From assembly GCA_930990555.1 (NCBI GenBank), contig CAKNPW010000012.1:1-51825 (forward strand): 51,825 nucleotides of DNA. Direction: 5' to 3'. The stretch is from an uncultured Clostridium sp. Its GTDB lineage: Bacteria; Bacillota; Clostridia; TANB77; CAG-508. Of the stretch, positions 1 through 8,882 are shown in pieces. Each line of letters opens with the position of its first letter. Positions within the stretch are counted from its first letter, which is position 1. Under the pieces are notes generated by a model. The model was not told where the DNA came from and made no database searches. It worked only from the letters and a program-made list of their open reading frames with translations. Both the position numbers and the translations under genes were made by a program.

Positions 1-7
1 CAAAATT

Positions 8-48
8 TAAATTCTACTTTTTTCCTCGTACTAGAATTTAGTTTTTTT
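8..48 (+). terminator. Rho-independent terminator of the gene upstream of the window
   Basis: A 9-bp perfect stem (arms 8-16 and 32-40) is followed by GTTTTTTT. It lies upstream of the rimP promoter, so it probably ends a gene outside the window. Confidence 0.7.
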
Positions 49-80
49 ATTAAGGTCCCTAAAAAATATCGCCAGAAACC

Positions 81-109
81 TTGATTTTTGGAAATATATG
101 TTATATAAT
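81..109 (+). promoter_or_regulatory. Promoter of the rimP-nusA-infB operon
   Basis: TTGATT (81-86) and TATAAT (104-109) are separated by 17 bases, a near-consensus housekeeping promoter. The predicted transcript starts near 116-118 and includes the hairpin at 133-163 in its leader. Confidence 0.75.
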
Positions 110-132
110 ACGAATATAGCAAAACACATTAC

Positions 133-163
133 ATAAGGAGTGGGAACGAATCCCACTCCTTAT
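133..163 (+). promoter_or_regulatory. Perfect 13-bp hairpin in the rimP leader
   Basis: Arms 133-145 and 151-163 are exact complements around a 5-base loop. No T-tract follows, so it is not a plain terminator. The left arm contains AAGGAG and the right arm its complement. An in-frame ATG at 162 sits at the end of the stem, while a better start and SD lie just downstream. It could be a leader regulatory element or an mRNA-stabilising stem. Confidence 0.6.
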
Positions 164-185
164 GAGTGTAAAGGGAGGTAAAATC

Positions 186-629
186 TTGTCTAAGATAGAA
201 AAAAACGTAGAAGAGTTAATAAATCCAATAGTAACGAAATTGGGATATAAACTTTATGATGTTATTTATGAAAAAGAAGCAAAAGAATATTATTTAAGAA
301 TTTTTATAGATAGTGAAAATGGAATAAGTTTAGAAGATTGTGAAAAAGTGAATAATGCTATTACGAAGCTTCTAGATGAAAAAGATTATATAAAAGATCA
401 ATATTTTCTAGAGGTATCATCACCTGGAATAGAGAGAGTATTAAGAAAAGATTGGCAATTGGAAGATAATATAGGGCAAGAAGTAGAGATAAAATTATTC
501 AAACCATTTAATGGTAAAAAAATAGTAATAGGACAATTAAACGGATTTAATGAAGAGCTAATAAATATAAATGATCAAGAAATACCTAGAAAAGATATTT
601 CATTAATAAAAATAAAATATGAATGGTAG
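186..629 (+). CDS. rimP: Ribosome maturation factor RimP
   Basis: Small cytoplasmic protein that assists late assembly of the 30S subunit. The family signature is visible: a KVEELI-type N terminus, the LRIFIDSENGISLEDCE segment and LEVSSPGIERVL, followed by a C-terminal Sm-like beta domain. I place the start at TTG 186 (147 aa, first residues MSKIEKNVE) because AGGGAGGT ends 6 bases before it. The upstream in-frame ATG at 162 is inside a perfect hairpin and has no SD. First gene of the classical rimP-nusA-ylxR-ylxQ-infB operon; the spacing to nusA is 16 bases. Identity is secure; the start is inferred. Confidence 0.93.
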   Translation: MSKIEKNVEELINPIVTKLGYKLYDVIYEKEAKEYYLRIFIDSENGISLEDCEKVNNAITKLLDEKDYIKDQYFLEVSSPGIERVLRKDWQLEDNIGQEVEIKLFKPFNGKKIVIGQLNGFNEELININDQEIPRKDISLIKIKYEW

Positions 630-645
630 GAGGAATTAGAAAAAA

Positions 646-1770
646 ATGAAAGGTGAAGGAATAGATAATAAACAACTAATAATAGCGATACAAGAATTGG
701 AAAAAGAAAAAGGAATTAAAAAGGATTATTTATTAGATTCTATAGAATCAGCTTTATTAACAGCATATAGAAGAAATTATAATTCACAAGAAAATGTTAA
801 AGTAGTTGTAGATAGAGAAACTGGAGCATCACATTTATATGCTGTAAAAGAAGTTGTAGAACATGCAGAAAACCCAATTTTACAAATATCATTAGAAGAA
901 GCAAGAAAAATAGATAAAGAAGCACAAATAGGAAGTACTGTAGATGTAGAATTGGTTCCAAAGAATTTCGGAAGAATTGCTGCACAAACAGCTAAACAAG
1001 TAATCATTCAAAAGCTAAGAGAAGCAGAAAGAGAGATTATATATAACGAATATAACGAACGAAAAGGAGAAATCGTTTCTGGAATAATACAAAAAGCAGA
1101 CCCAAATATTGTTGTTATGGATTTAGGTAAAGTAGAAGGAGTTATGCCAGCAAAAGAACAAATTCCAACAGAAAAGTACCATGTAAATGACAAAATAAAA
1201 GGATACATATTAGATGTAGAAAAAGGAGCAAAAGGAGTTCCACAAGTTATAATTTCAAGAGCATGTCCAGAATTTGTTAAAAAATTGTTCGAATTTGAAA
1301 TACCAGAAATATATGAAGGTGTAATAGAAATTAAAGCTGTTTCTAGAGATGCTGGTAGCAGAAGTAAAGTTGCAGTGTATTCACCAAACGAAAACATAGA
1401 TCCAGTTGGTTCTTGTGTAGGACAAAAAGGAGTAAGAATACAAAATATAATTAACGAACTAAATGGTGAAAAAATAGATGTTATAGAATGGAATGCAGAT
1501 TTATCTATTTATATATCTTCAGCTTTATTGCCAGCACAAGTAATGGCTGTAGATATAGATGAAGAAAATAGAGTTGCACAAGTAATTGTGCCAGATGACC
1601 AATTATCATTAGCAATAGGTAAATCAGGACAAAACGCAAGACTTGCTGCTAAATTAACAGGATTATCAGATTGGAGAATAGATATTAAATCTGAAACTCA
1701 ATTTAGAAATATATTAATAGAAAAACAAGCAGAAATAGAATCAACTGACGATACTAATGAAGAAGAGTAA
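646..1770 (+). CDS. nusA: Transcription termination/antitermination factor NusA
   Basis: NusA binds RNA polymerase and nascent RNA and modulates pausing, termination and antitermination. The 374-aa protein has the N-terminal RNAP-binding domain (about 1-125), an S1 domain (about 140-205, with [17 protein letters not shown]), and two KH domains. KH1 carries [12 protein letters not shown] and KH2 carries [18 protein letters not shown]. The tail is short and acidic, as in Gram-positive NusA, without the extra acidic repeats of enterobacteria. A GGAGGA SD precedes the ATG, with about 11 bases between. It is co-transcribed with rimP and ylxR. Confidence 0.97.
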   Translation: MKGEGIDNKQLIIAIQELEKEKGIKKDYLLDSIESALLTAYRRNYNSQENVKVVVDRETGASHLYAVKEVVEHAENPILQISLEEARKIDKEAQIGSTVDVELVPKNFGRIAAQTAKQVIIQKLREAEREIIYNEYNERKGEIVSGIIQKADPNIVVMDLGKVEGVMPAKEQIPTEKYHVNDKIKGYILDVEKGAKGVPQVIISRACPEFVKKLFEFEIPEIYEGVIEIKAVSRDAGSRSKVAVYSPNENIDPVGSCVGQKGVRIQNIINELNGEKIDVIEWNADLSIYISSALLPAQVMAVDIDEENRVAQVIVPDDQLSLAIGKSGQNARLAAKLTGLSDWRIDIKSETQFRNILIEKQAEIESTDDTNEEE

Positions 1771-1815
1771 ACATATAAATACGCATAAGCAAGTATAATA
1801 TAAGGAAGTGTTAAG

Positions 1816-2076
1816 ATGAAAAAAATACCACAAAGAACTTGCATTGGTTGTAAAGAAAAAAAATATAAAAAAGAATTAATTCGTATAGTAAAAGATAAAG
1901 AAGGTAACATTACATTAGATAGGACTGGAAAAGCAAACGGGAGAGGAGCATATATTTGTGATAATATTCAATGCTTAGAAAAGGCCATAAAAACAAAAGC
2001 TTTAGCAAGAACTTTTGAAATGGATATAGATGAAGCAGTCTATAATGAATTAAGAGGTGTAATTAGTGAAAAATAA
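1816..2076 (+). CDS. ylxR: YlxR family RNA-binding protein (DUF448; RnpM-type)
   Basis: An 86-aa basic protein with the family core RTCIGCKEKK near the N terminus and GRGAYIC in the middle, which together form the conserved YlxR fold. Homologues in Bacillus and relatives are RNA-binding; the family has been linked to modulation of RNase P and is renamed RnpM there. It lies in its canonical place between nusA and ylxQ, and its 3' end overlaps ylxQ by 11 bases, which suggests translational coupling. An AAGGAAGT SD precedes the ATG. Confidence 0.92.
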   Translation: MKKIPQRTCIGCKEKKYKKELIRIVKDKEGNITLDRTGKANGRGAYICDNIQCLEKAIKTKALARTFEMDIDEAVYNELRGVISEK

Positions 2077-2383
2077 AATTTTAAATTTACTTGGTTTAGC
2101 AACAAGAGCAGGAAATATAGTAGCTGGAAATAATGCATGCGAAAATGCATTAAAAATGAAAAAAATAAAGATGTTAGTAATATCTGAAGAAGCATCAGAA
2201 AAAACCAAGAAAAATTATAAATTTTATGCGGAAAAATATAATATTCCAATTATTTTTATAGGATCAATAGAAGAACTAAGTAAAGTAATAGGACAGAAGA
2301 ATAAAGCTATAATAGGGGTTAAAGATATAAATATAGTAAAAGGAATACAAAAATTAATTAGCGGGGGTGAAGCTATTGGGTAA
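2066..2383 (+). CDS. ylxQ: YlxQ, L7Ae-type K-turn RNA-binding protein
   Basis: A 105-aa L7Ae/L30e-fold protein with the family features [14 protein letters not shown] at the N terminus and a following lysine-rich helix. Homologues bind kink-turn RNA; the physiological role is not settled. The start is GTG 2066, inside the end of ylxR, with AGAGG upstream as SD. The stop overlaps the beginning of infB. The tight ylxR-ylxQ-infB overlaps point to coupled translation. Confidence 0.9.
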   Translation: MKNKILNLLGLATRAGNIVAGNNACENALKMKKIKMLVISEEASEKTKKNYKFYAEKYNIPIIFIGSIEELSKVIGQKNKAIIGVKDINIVKGIQKLISGGEAIG

Positions 2384-5255
2384 AATAAAAATACATGAAA
2401 TAGCGAAAAAGTTAGGACTTACAAGTAAGGAAGTGTTAGAAAAAGCTAAATCTTTAAACTTTGATGTAAAAAGCCATTTAAGTGCAGTAACTGATGAAGA
2501 AGCTAAAAAACTAGAAGAAGAATTAAAGAAAAATAATAAAGGTGATCAAAGAAATAAAACTACAAAAAAACAACAAACTGCAAACAAAAAAGATGAACCA
2601 GTTATAATAAGAAGAGAGGTTATTATTTCTGATGAAGAAATAGTAAAAAAAGAAGAGGAAGAAAAACAAAAAAGGCAAAAGGAAAGAGAAAAACAATTAG
2701 GTTTTGTAGAAAGAAATAAAAATAAAGATTTTAATATTGTCTATAGAAATAAACAAACAAAACCACTTACTGTAGAAGAATTATTTGGTTTAAAGAAAAA
2801 AGAAGAGCCAAAAAAAGAGACTCCGAAAGTGGAAGAAAAGCTAGAAGAAAAGCAAGAAACTAAAACTGATGGAGTTAAAGAGAAAATAAAACTTGAACAA
2901 AAAACAGAAAATAAAAAAATAGAAAAAAGTGAAAGAGAGAATATGATAGGGGAACTAAAAAGAAAAACAACAAAAAAAGTAGAATCAAATAATAAAAATG
3001 AAGAAAAAGACTTTTCAAAAAGAAATAATAATTTTAATAACAGAAAAGATAATAAAAACTTCAGAAATAACAATAATAATAGAGAAGGCTATAGAAATAA
3101 TAATTATAGAAATAATAACTTTAGAAATAATAATTATTCTAAAGGTCCTAGACCAATGGATGAAAGATCAATAGAAAAGAATATAAAGAATATAATGTCT
3201 TCAGAAGTAGGGGAAAAAGAAGCTGTAAGAGAATATAATAAATCTATGGATAAACAAAAAAATAATAAATACGAAGATAATAAGACAAGAAAATCAGCAA
3301 AGGCGAGTAAAAGATTTAATGATGAAGACATAAACGAAAAGAAATTACAGGACTTAAAACAAACCAATAGCTTATCTACAATGTTTTCTGACCAAGATGG
3401 TGGAATGTTAGACTATTATGATTTATCTACAAGAAGAGGAAAGAAAAATAAAAAGAAAAATGCAAAAAATCAAAAGCCAGCTGAATCAAAACAAAAAATA
3501 TTCAAACTTACAGAAATCACTATACCAGAAACAATTTCTGTAAAAGATTTAGCAGCTGAGTTAAAGAAAACAAGTAGTGAAGTAATAAAAAAATTACTTG
3601 GTTATGGAATTATGGCAACAATAAACAATGACATAGATTTTGATACAGCTTACTTAATTGCTCAAGAATTTGGAGTAACCGCTAAAAAGAAAAATGTTAT
3701 TAAAGAAGAAGATATATTATTTGATGAATCAGAAGATAAAGAAGAAGACTTAGTACCAAGAGCCCCAGTTATTGTGGTAATGGGACACGTTGACCATGGT
3801 AAAACTTCACTTCTAGATGCAATACGTTCAACCAATGTAATAGAAGGAGAAGCTGGAGGAATTACACAACATATAGGTGCATATCAAGTAAAAGTAAATG
3901 GAAGAGATATTACATTCTTAGATACACCAGGACATGAAGCTTTCACAAGTATGCGTGCAAGAGGTGCTCAGATTACAGATATTGCAATATTAGTCGTTGC
4001 TGCAAATGATGGTGTTATGCCACAAACTGTAGAAGCAATAAATCATGCTAAAGCTGCGAATATACCAATAATTGTAGCTATAAACAAGATTGATTTACCA
4101 GGCGCTAATGTAGAAAAAGTAAAAGAAGAGTTAATGAAATATGAATTAGTTCCAGAAGAATGGGGAGGGGACACAATATATGTTCCAATATCTGCTAAAA
4201 CACATCAAAATATTGACCAATTATTAGAAATGGTATTATTAGAAGCAGATATGTTAGACTTAAAAGTAAATCCTCATAAACAAGCTAAAGGAGCTGTAAT
4301 AGAAGCTAGACTTGATAAATCTAAGGGCCCAATTGCCTCATTATTAGTACAAAGGGGAACTTTAGATGTTGGAGATACAATAGTTGTTGGTTCTTCTATA
4401 GGAAGAATTAGAGCCATGAGAAACTATAAAGGACAAAAAGTTAAAAAAGCTGGTCCTTCAATGCCAGTAGAAGTTATGGGACTTACAGAAGTTCCAGTAG
4501 CAGGTGAAACATTTTACGAAGTAAAAGATGAAAAAATGGCTAAACACTTAATAGAAAGAAGAAAGAGACAAGAAAGAGAAAAATCAATAAATCAAGTAAA
4601 TAAAGTTACATTAGATAACCTATTTAGCCAAATGGAAGAAGGAAAATTAAAACAATTAAATTTAATTATAAAAGCAGATGTACAAGGTACAGTAGAAGCA
4701 TTAAAACAATCATTAGAAAAATTGTCTAATGACGAAGTCAGAGTAAAAGCAATTCATTCAGCAGTAGGAGCTGTTACAGAATCTGATGTTACTCTAGCAA
4801 ATGTATCTAATGCTATTATAATTGCATTTAATGTAAGACCTGTACCAACAGCAAAAGCAGAAGCTGAAAAAGATCATGTAGAAATAAAACAATATTCAAT
4901 TATTTACCAAGCAATAGAAGATGTAGAAACAGCTATGAAAGGTATGTTAGATCCTAAATATGTAGAAAGAATTATTGGAACAGCAGAAATAAGACAAACA
5001 TTTAGAATTTCAAGTGTTGGAACAATCGGTGGAGCTTTTGTATTATCAGGAAAAATAGAGAGAAATGCAGGAGTTCGTGTAATACGTGACGAAGTAGTAA
5101 TTCATGAAGGAAAATTAGCTTCATTAAAGAGATTTAAAGATGATGTAAAAGAAGTTAATAAAGGTTTTGAATGTGGTATGCAAATAGAAAATTATAATGA
5201 TATAAAAGAAGGAGATATTATAGAAGCCTTTGTAATGGACGAGGTAAAAAGATAA
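2376..5255 (+). CDS. infB: Translation initiation factor IF-2
   Basis: GTPase that brings fMet-tRNA to the 30S subunit and promotes subunit joining. I choose TTG 2376 (959 aa, beginning [14 protein letters not shown]) because the run of Gs at 2363-2367 is its SD; an in-frame GTG at 2367 is inside that SD. The first 60 residues form an IF2_N module. A long charged, low-complexity linker follows, including an Asn/Arg-rich stretch encoded near 3016-3140, and then a second IF2_N module. The G domain has [12 protein letters not shown] (G1), DTPGHEAF (G3) and NKID (G4). Domains II-IV end with [21 protein letters not shown]. Start codon inferred; function certain. Confidence 0.97.
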   Translation: MGKIKIHEIAKKLGLTSKEVLEKAKSLNFDVKSHLSAVTDEEAKKLEEELKKNNKGDQRNKTTKKQQTANKKDEPVIIRREVIISDEEIVKKEEEEKQKRQKEREKQLGFVERNKNKDFNIVYRNKQTKPLTVEELFGLKKKEEPKKETPKVEEKLEEKQETKTDGVKEKIKLEQKTENKKIEKSERENMIGELKRKTTKKVESNNKNEEKDFSKRNNNFNNRKDNKNFRNNNNNREGYRNNNYRNNNFRNNNYSKGPRPMDERSIEKNIKNIMSSEVGEKEAVREYNKSMDKQKNNKYEDNKTRKSAKASKRFNDEDINEKKLQDLKQTNSLSTMFSDQDGGMLDYYDLSTRRGKKNKKKNAKNQKPAESKQKIFKLTEITIPETISVKDLAAELKKTSSEVIKKLLGYGIMATINNDIDFDTAYLIAQEFGVTAKKKNVIKEEDILFDESEDKEEDLVPRAPVIVVMGHVDHGKTSLLDAIRSTNVIEGEAGGITQHIGAYQVKVNGRDITFLDTPGHEAFTSMRARGAQITDIAILVVAANDGVMPQTVEAINHAKAANIPIIVAINKIDLPGANVEKVKEELMKYELVPEEWGGDTIYVPISAKTHQNIDQLLEMVLLEADMLDLKVNPHKQAKGAVIEARLDKSKGPIASLLVQRGTLDVGDTIVVGSSIGRIRAMRNYKGQKVKKAGPSMPVEVMGLTEVPVAGETFYEVKDEKMAKHLIERRKRQEREKSINQVNKVTLDNLFSQMEEGKLKQLNLIIKADVQGTVEALKQSLEKLSNDEVRVKAIHSAVGAVTESDVTLANVSNAIIIAFNVRPVPTAKAEAEKDHVEIKQYSIIYQAIEDVETAMKGMLDPKYVERIIGTAEIRQTFRISSVGTIGGAFVLSGKIERNAGVRVIRDEVVIHEGKLASLKRFKDDVKEVNKGFECGMQIENYNDIKEGDIIEAFVMDEVKR
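3093..3137 (+). repeat. Three tandem 15-bp units inside infB
   Basis: Three consecutive 15-base units (3093-3107, 3108-3122, 3123-3137) differ at only a few bases and encode [10 protein letters not shown] and RNNNY. They lie in the disordered linker of IF-2 and are a likely site of length variation between strains. Confidence 0.8.
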
Positions 5256-5272
5256 TATCAAAGGAGGTATAT

Positions 5273-5650
5273 ATGCCTAAAAAAGACTCAAATAGATTAA
5301 ACAGAATCGATGAAGAAATGAAAAAAGAAATAAGTCATATAATAACATATGACTTAAAAGACCCTAATATAACTGGTTTAATAAGTGTAACAAAGGTAAA
5401 AGTTAGTGGTGATTTAAAATATGCTAAGGTTTATGTAAGTATGATAAATGCTAAAGATAATAAACAAGTATTAGCTGCATTAAAGAAATCAGCAGGTTTT
5501 GTCAGAACAGAAGTAGCTAAACGAATTAACCTAAGAGTTACACCAGAAATTATATTTATTTTTGATGACTCAATCGAATATGGAGCTAGAATAGATACAA
5601 TTTTAAAAAAAGTTATAAAAGATATTAAACCAGAAAATAAAGGAGAATAG
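5273..5650 (+). CDS. rbfA: Ribosome-binding factor A
   Basis: A 125-aa single KH-like domain protein that binds the 30S subunit during 16S rRNA 5'-end maturation and supports growth in the cold. Family features are the N-terminal RLNRIDEEMKKEI helix, the DPNITGLISVTKVKVS strand segment and the C-terminal RVTPEIIFIFDDSIEYGARI motif. AAGGAGG (5261-5267) sits 5 bases before the ATG. It follows infB by 17 bases and precedes nrnA by 2, the usual order. Confidence 0.95.
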   Translation: MPKKDSNRLNRIDEEMKKEISHIITYDLKDPNITGLISVTKVKVSGDLKYAKVYVSMINAKDNKQVLAALKKSAGFVRTEVAKRINLRVTPEIIFIFDDSIEYGARIDTILKKVIKDIKPENKGE

Positions 5651-5652
5651 TT

Positions 5653-6609
5653 ATGACAACATTAGATAATATTGTAGAAGAGATAAAAAAAGCAGAAAGT
5701 ATAGTTGTTTTGACACATGAGACACCTGATGGGGATGCAATAGGTAGTAGTTTGGCAATGTATAATGCTTTAAAACAAATTGGAAAAAATGTAGATGTTA
5801 TAATTCCAGAATGTCCTAGAAATTTTGAGTTCTTAGCAGGAGCGACAGAAGTAAAAAAAGAAGGAAAAACAGGTAATTATGATTTAGCAATTACTGTGGA
5901 TTGTGCAACAATAGAAAGACTAAATGGCTGGAGAGAATATTTTGATAGAGCAAATGTAACTATCAATATTGACCATCATACAAAAAACGGTATGTTTGCA
6001 GATTATAATTATATTAATCCAGCAGCACCTGCATGTGCACAAATACTAATAATAGTATTAGAAGCATTAAATATTAAGATAACAAAAGACATTGGTTCAT
6101 GTTTATTAGCAGGAATTATAACAGATACAGGAGGTTTTAAAAATCAAGGAGTATCAGCAGAGACATTTCAATTTGTTGCATGGCTATTACAAACAGGAGT
6201 AAATGTTTCAGATGTATATAAACATGCATATCAAGTACGTACAAGGTCAAGTTTTGAGTTATCAAAGAAAGCAATGGATAGATTAGAATTTTTAGAGGAT
6301 GGAAAAATAGCATTTACATATATAACAAAACAAGATGCGTTAGAAGTAAATGCAGAACCAGGAGATCACGAAGGAATAGTAGAGAAAGGTAGAGATATAG
6401 AAGGAGTAGAAGTTTCTGTATTTTTACGTCAAAGAGATGATAAAACATATAAAGTTTCATTACGTTCTAATGACTATGTAAATGTATCGGATGTTGCAAT
6501 AGTATTTGGTGGCGGAGGTCATGTAAAAGCAGCAGGTTGTAGAATAGCAGGAACTCCAGAACAAATAAAGAGCACATTAGTAGGTATAATAAAGAAATAC
6601 TTAAAATAG
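5653..6609 (+). CDS. nrnA: DHH-family nanoRNase / pAp phosphatase NrnA
   Basis: Bifunctional oligoribonuclease that degrades 2-5 nt RNAs and dephosphorylates pAp. The 318-aa protein shows the DHH phosphoesterase motifs HETPDGDAIGSS, AITVDCAT, NIDHHTKN and a C-terminal DHHA1 domain with GGGGHVKAAG, which binds the substrate. Metal-binding aspartates and histidines are all present. It lies directly between rbfA and truB, as in many Firmicutes. SD AGGAG is at 5641-5645. Confidence 0.94.
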   Translation: MTTLDNIVEEIKKAESIVVLTHETPDGDAIGSSLAMYNALKQIGKNVDVIIPECPRNFEFLAGATEVKKEGKTGNYDLAITVDCATIERLNGWREYFDRANVTINIDHHTKNGMFADYNYINPAAPACAQILIIVLEALNIKITKDIGSCLLAGIITDTGGFKNQGVSAETFQFVAWLLQTGVNVSDVYKHAYQVRTRSSFELSKKAMDRLEFLEDGKIAFTYITKQDALEVNAEPGDHEGIVEKGRDIEGVEVSVFLRQRDDKTYKVSLRSNDYVNVSDVAIVFGGGGHVKAAGCRIAGTPEQIKSTLVGIIKKYLK

Positions 6610-6662
6610 GGATTAGGGGAATATTCAAGATAGGGATATAGGGACATTCCTAGAAATACCTA
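6610..6662. repeat. GGGAC-type intergenic palindromic repeat, copy 1
   Basis: The stretch after nrnA is built of TAGGGA-like words and holds the short palindrome AGGGACATTCCT at 6640-6651. The same word family recurs at 17647-17766 and 28376-28497. It resembles a dispersed REP-like intergenic repeat; no coding sequence is seen. Confidence 0.55.
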
Positions 6663-6732
6663 TTTGAACATTGCAAAGAAATCTGTACATATGGCGAAGC
6701 CAATTTTCTTATAAATAATAAAGAGGTCAGAT

Positions 6733-7584
6733 ATGGATGGAATTATAGTAATAAACAAAGAAAAAGAATATACATCACATGATGTAGTTGCAAAATTAAA
6801 GAAAAAGTTAAATATATCAAAAGTTGGGCATACTGGAACTTTAGATCCAAATGCTACAGGAGTTTTGCCAATATTAATTGGTAAAGGAACAAAATTTTCT
6901 AAATATTTAATTAATCATGATAAAATATATGAAGTGGAATTAGAGCTTGGTCAAAAAACTGATACTGCAGATATAGAGGGAAAAGTAATAGAAGAAAAAA
7001 ATGTAGATGAAAAATATATAAAAGAAAATTTATTACAGGTTTTAGAAAGCTTTGTAGGAAAACAAGAACAAATTCCACCAATGTATTCTGCAATAAAAAA
7101 GAATGGTAAAAAACTTTATGAATATGCACGCGCAGGAGAAAAGGTTGAGATAAAACCAAGGAAAATTGAGATTTATAAAATTGATTTAAATAAATATGAT
7201 AAAAATATTATAAGTTTTGTTGTGAGTTGTTCAAAAGGTACATATATTAGAAGTTTATGTGAAGATATTGCAGAGAAATTGAATACAGTAGGATATATGA
7301 AAAACTTAAAAAGGCTACAAGTAGGGGAATTTAATATTAAAGATGCAGTTTATATAGATGATATAGATTTAAAGAATGTTAATGACCATTTAATTACACT
7401 AGAAGAAATTTTAAAAGAAACACCTTGTATTAACTTAGGTGAAAAGAAACTTAAATTGTTTTTAAATGGAGTCCAATTAACTGATAATAATATTGATGGA
7501 CTTTACAAAATATATGTAGCTAATAAGTTTATTGGAACAGGAACTATAAAAAAAGGACTATTAAAAAGAGATATTATATTATAA
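6733..7584 (+). CDS. truB: tRNA pseudouridine(55) synthase TruB
   Basis: Makes pseudouridine 55 in the T loop of tRNAs. The catalytic aspartate is D38 in GHTGTLDPNATG. Other family segments are KIYEVELELGQKTDTADIEG, the QIPPMYSAIKKNGKKLYEYAR motif (read across 19-20 residues) and CSKGTYIRSLCEDI. The 283-aa protein has a short C-terminal PUA-like remainder. An AGAGG SD lies 7 bases before the ATG. A 123-base gap with a repeat separates it from nrnA, so it may have a separate promoter that I cannot identify. Confidence 0.95.
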   Translation: MDGIIVINKEKEYTSHDVVAKLKKKLNISKVGHTGTLDPNATGVLPILIGKGTKFSKYLINHDKIYEVELELGQKTDTADIEGKVIEEKNVDEKYIKENLLQVLESFVGKQEQIPPMYSAIKKNGKKLYEYARAGEKVEIKPRKIEIYKIDLNKYDKNIISFVVSCSKGTYIRSLCEDIAEKLNTVGYMKNLKRLQVGEFNIKDAVYIDDIDLKNVNDHLITLEEILKETPCINLGEKKLKLFLNGVQLTDNNIDGLYKIYVANKFIGTGTIKKGLLKRDIIL

Positions 7585-7597
7585 TTTCGAAAGAGGT

Positions 7598-8179
7598 ATG
7601 TCAGTGGATATAGAAAAAATAAAAAGTGCTAAAACAAAATTCATTGGAAAAGAACTAGAATATTTTGATGAAATTGACTCAACACAAGCAGAGGCAAAAA
7701 GAAATGTAGAAAAATATAAAAATGGAACAGTAATTATAGCTGATACGCAAACAGCTGGAAGAGGAACACACGGTAGAGTGTGGCATACAAAAACAGATAA
7801 TATAGCAATGACTATAATATTAAAGTCAGAAATTAATATAAAAATGATAGAGGGCTTTACTGTTGCGATTGCAGAAAAAATACAGCAATCAATTAAAGAA
7901 CTATATGGAATAGAATTAGAAATAAAGTTACCAAATGATGTATTATTAAATAATAAAAAAATATGTGGAATATTAACAGAGGTAGTAACAATAAAAGAAA
8001 TAGTTGAAGAAATTTTTATTGGAATAGGATTTAATGTTAATGAAAAAGAATTTTTAAGTGATATTTCTGATATTGCTACATCACTATATAAAGAAACAAA
8101 ACAAGTTTATTGCAGAGAGGATATTATTTGTAAAATTTTAGAAAATATTGAGCAAGAATTAGAAAAAAGAATATTTTAG
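7598..8179 (+). CDS. birA: Biotin--[acetyl-CoA carboxylase] ligase, short form
   Basis: Attaches biotin to the carrier protein AccB, which is encoded here at 17191. The biotin ligase motifs GRGTHGRVWH (biotinyl-AMP loop) and LPNDVLLNNKKICGILTE (biotin-binding strand) are intact. At 193 aa it is shorter than most BirA proteins. It lacks the N-terminal winged-helix repressor domain, and the C-terminal SH3-like domain is missing or rudimentary. It is therefore a monofunctional ligase rather than a repressor. It follows truB by 13 bases with an AAGAGG SD. Confidence 0.9.
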   Translation: MSVDIEKIKSAKTKFIGKELEYFDEIDSTQAEAKRNVEKYKNGTVIIADTQTAGRGTHGRVWHTKTDNIAMTIILKSEINIKMIEGFTVAIAEKIQQSIKELYGIELEIKLPNDVLLNNKKICGILTEVVTIKEIVEEIFIGIGFNVNEKEFLSDISDIATSLYKETKQVYCREDIICKILENIEQELEKRIF

Positions 8180-8180
8180 A

Positions 8181-8215
8181 AATTCCTTCATAATATGAAA
8201 TATGGAGGAATTTTT
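8181..8215 (+). terminator. Terminator-like hairpin containing the SD of the next gene
   Basis: Arms 8181-8192 and about 8201-8212 pair with one wobble and are followed by a run of Ts. The right arm contains GGAGGA, the SD for the start at 8216. The element could end birA transcription and also mask translation of the superoxide dismutase gene. Confidence 0.6.
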
Positions 8216-8806
8216 ATGATTAAGAAAATAAATTTAGAATATCCGTTAGATAGTTTAGAACCATATTATAGTAGGGAAACTTTAAATATTCATTATAATA
8301 CTTTATATGTAGGCTATGTAGATAATACAAATATAACATTAGAAAAGCTAGAAAAGGCACGAAAGGAAAGAAATTTCGAAAATATAAAATGTTTAGAGAA
8401 AAACTTATCCTTTTTTGGTTCAGGAGTAATTTTGCATGAATTGTTTTTTGAGAATATGGGACCTGCGATACCATCTTCACCAGATATTAATTTAATGGAA
8501 CAAATTAATAAGGATTTTGGTAGTTTTGAGTTATTTAAAGAACAATTTACAGAGAGTAGTAAAGTTGTAGAAGCATCAGGTTGGAATCTTCTTGCATGGG
8601 TACCTAGATTAAATAAGCTAGAAATAATACAGTGCGAAAAACACCAAAATTTAACACTATGGAACTGCAAACCTATATTGGTATTAGATATGTGGGAACA
8701 TTCATATTTTTTACAATACAAGGCAAACAGAGGAGAGTATATTAAGGCTTTTTGGAATATAATAAATTGGAATAATGTAAATAAGAGGTTTAAAAATACA
8801 AAATAA
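8216..8806 (+). CDS. sodA: Iron/manganese superoxide dismutase
   Basis: Cytoplasmic enzyme converting superoxide to hydrogen peroxide and oxygen. Using ATG 8216 (196 aa), the four metal ligands are in place: H26 in the first helix (NIHYNTLYVGYV), H74 in SGVILHELFF, and D158 and H162 in LDMWEHSYF. Length and motif order fit the Fe/Mn family, but the sequence is divergent and metal preference cannot be told. GGAGGA at 8204-8209 fixes the start; an in-frame ATG 21 bases upstream has no SD. The SD is within a hairpin. Confidence 0.85.
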   Translation: MIKKINLEYPLDSLEPYYSRETLNIHYNTLYVGYVDNTNITLEKLEKARKERNFENIKCLEKNLSFFGSGVILHELFFENMGPAIPSSPDINLMEQINKDFGSFELFKEQFTESSKVVEASGWNLLAWVPRLNKLEIIQCEKHQNLTLWNCKPILVLDMWEHSYFLQYKANRGEYIKAFWNIINWNNVNKRFKNTK

Positions 8807-8832
8807 AATGCGAACAAAATTTCATATTTATA

Positions 8833-8861
8833 TTGACAACTTATAAGGCAAAATATAAAAT
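8833..8861 (+). promoter_or_regulatory. Promoter of the MazG-like/methyltransferase pair
   Basis: TTGACA (8833-8838) and TAAAAT (8856-8861) with a 17-base spacer, 21 bases before the start at 8883. Confidence 0.7.
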
Positions 8862-8882
8862 GTCAAAAACGAGGTGATAAGT

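Noticed and set aside
162..188. ATG at 162 as the rimP start
   Set aside because: It lies in a perfect hairpin stem without SD; TTG 186 has AGGGAGGT at ideal spacing and gives the family's usual N terminus.
3093..3137. CRISPR array
   Set aside because: Three units of 15 bases without spacers, in frame inside infB; they are protein-coding tandem repeats.
186..5255. Recoding of TGA as a sense codon in the large operon genes
   Set aside because: No TGA occurs in frame in any complete gene and tryptophan is encoded by TGG; there is no positive evidence for TGA as sense, only its absence as stop.
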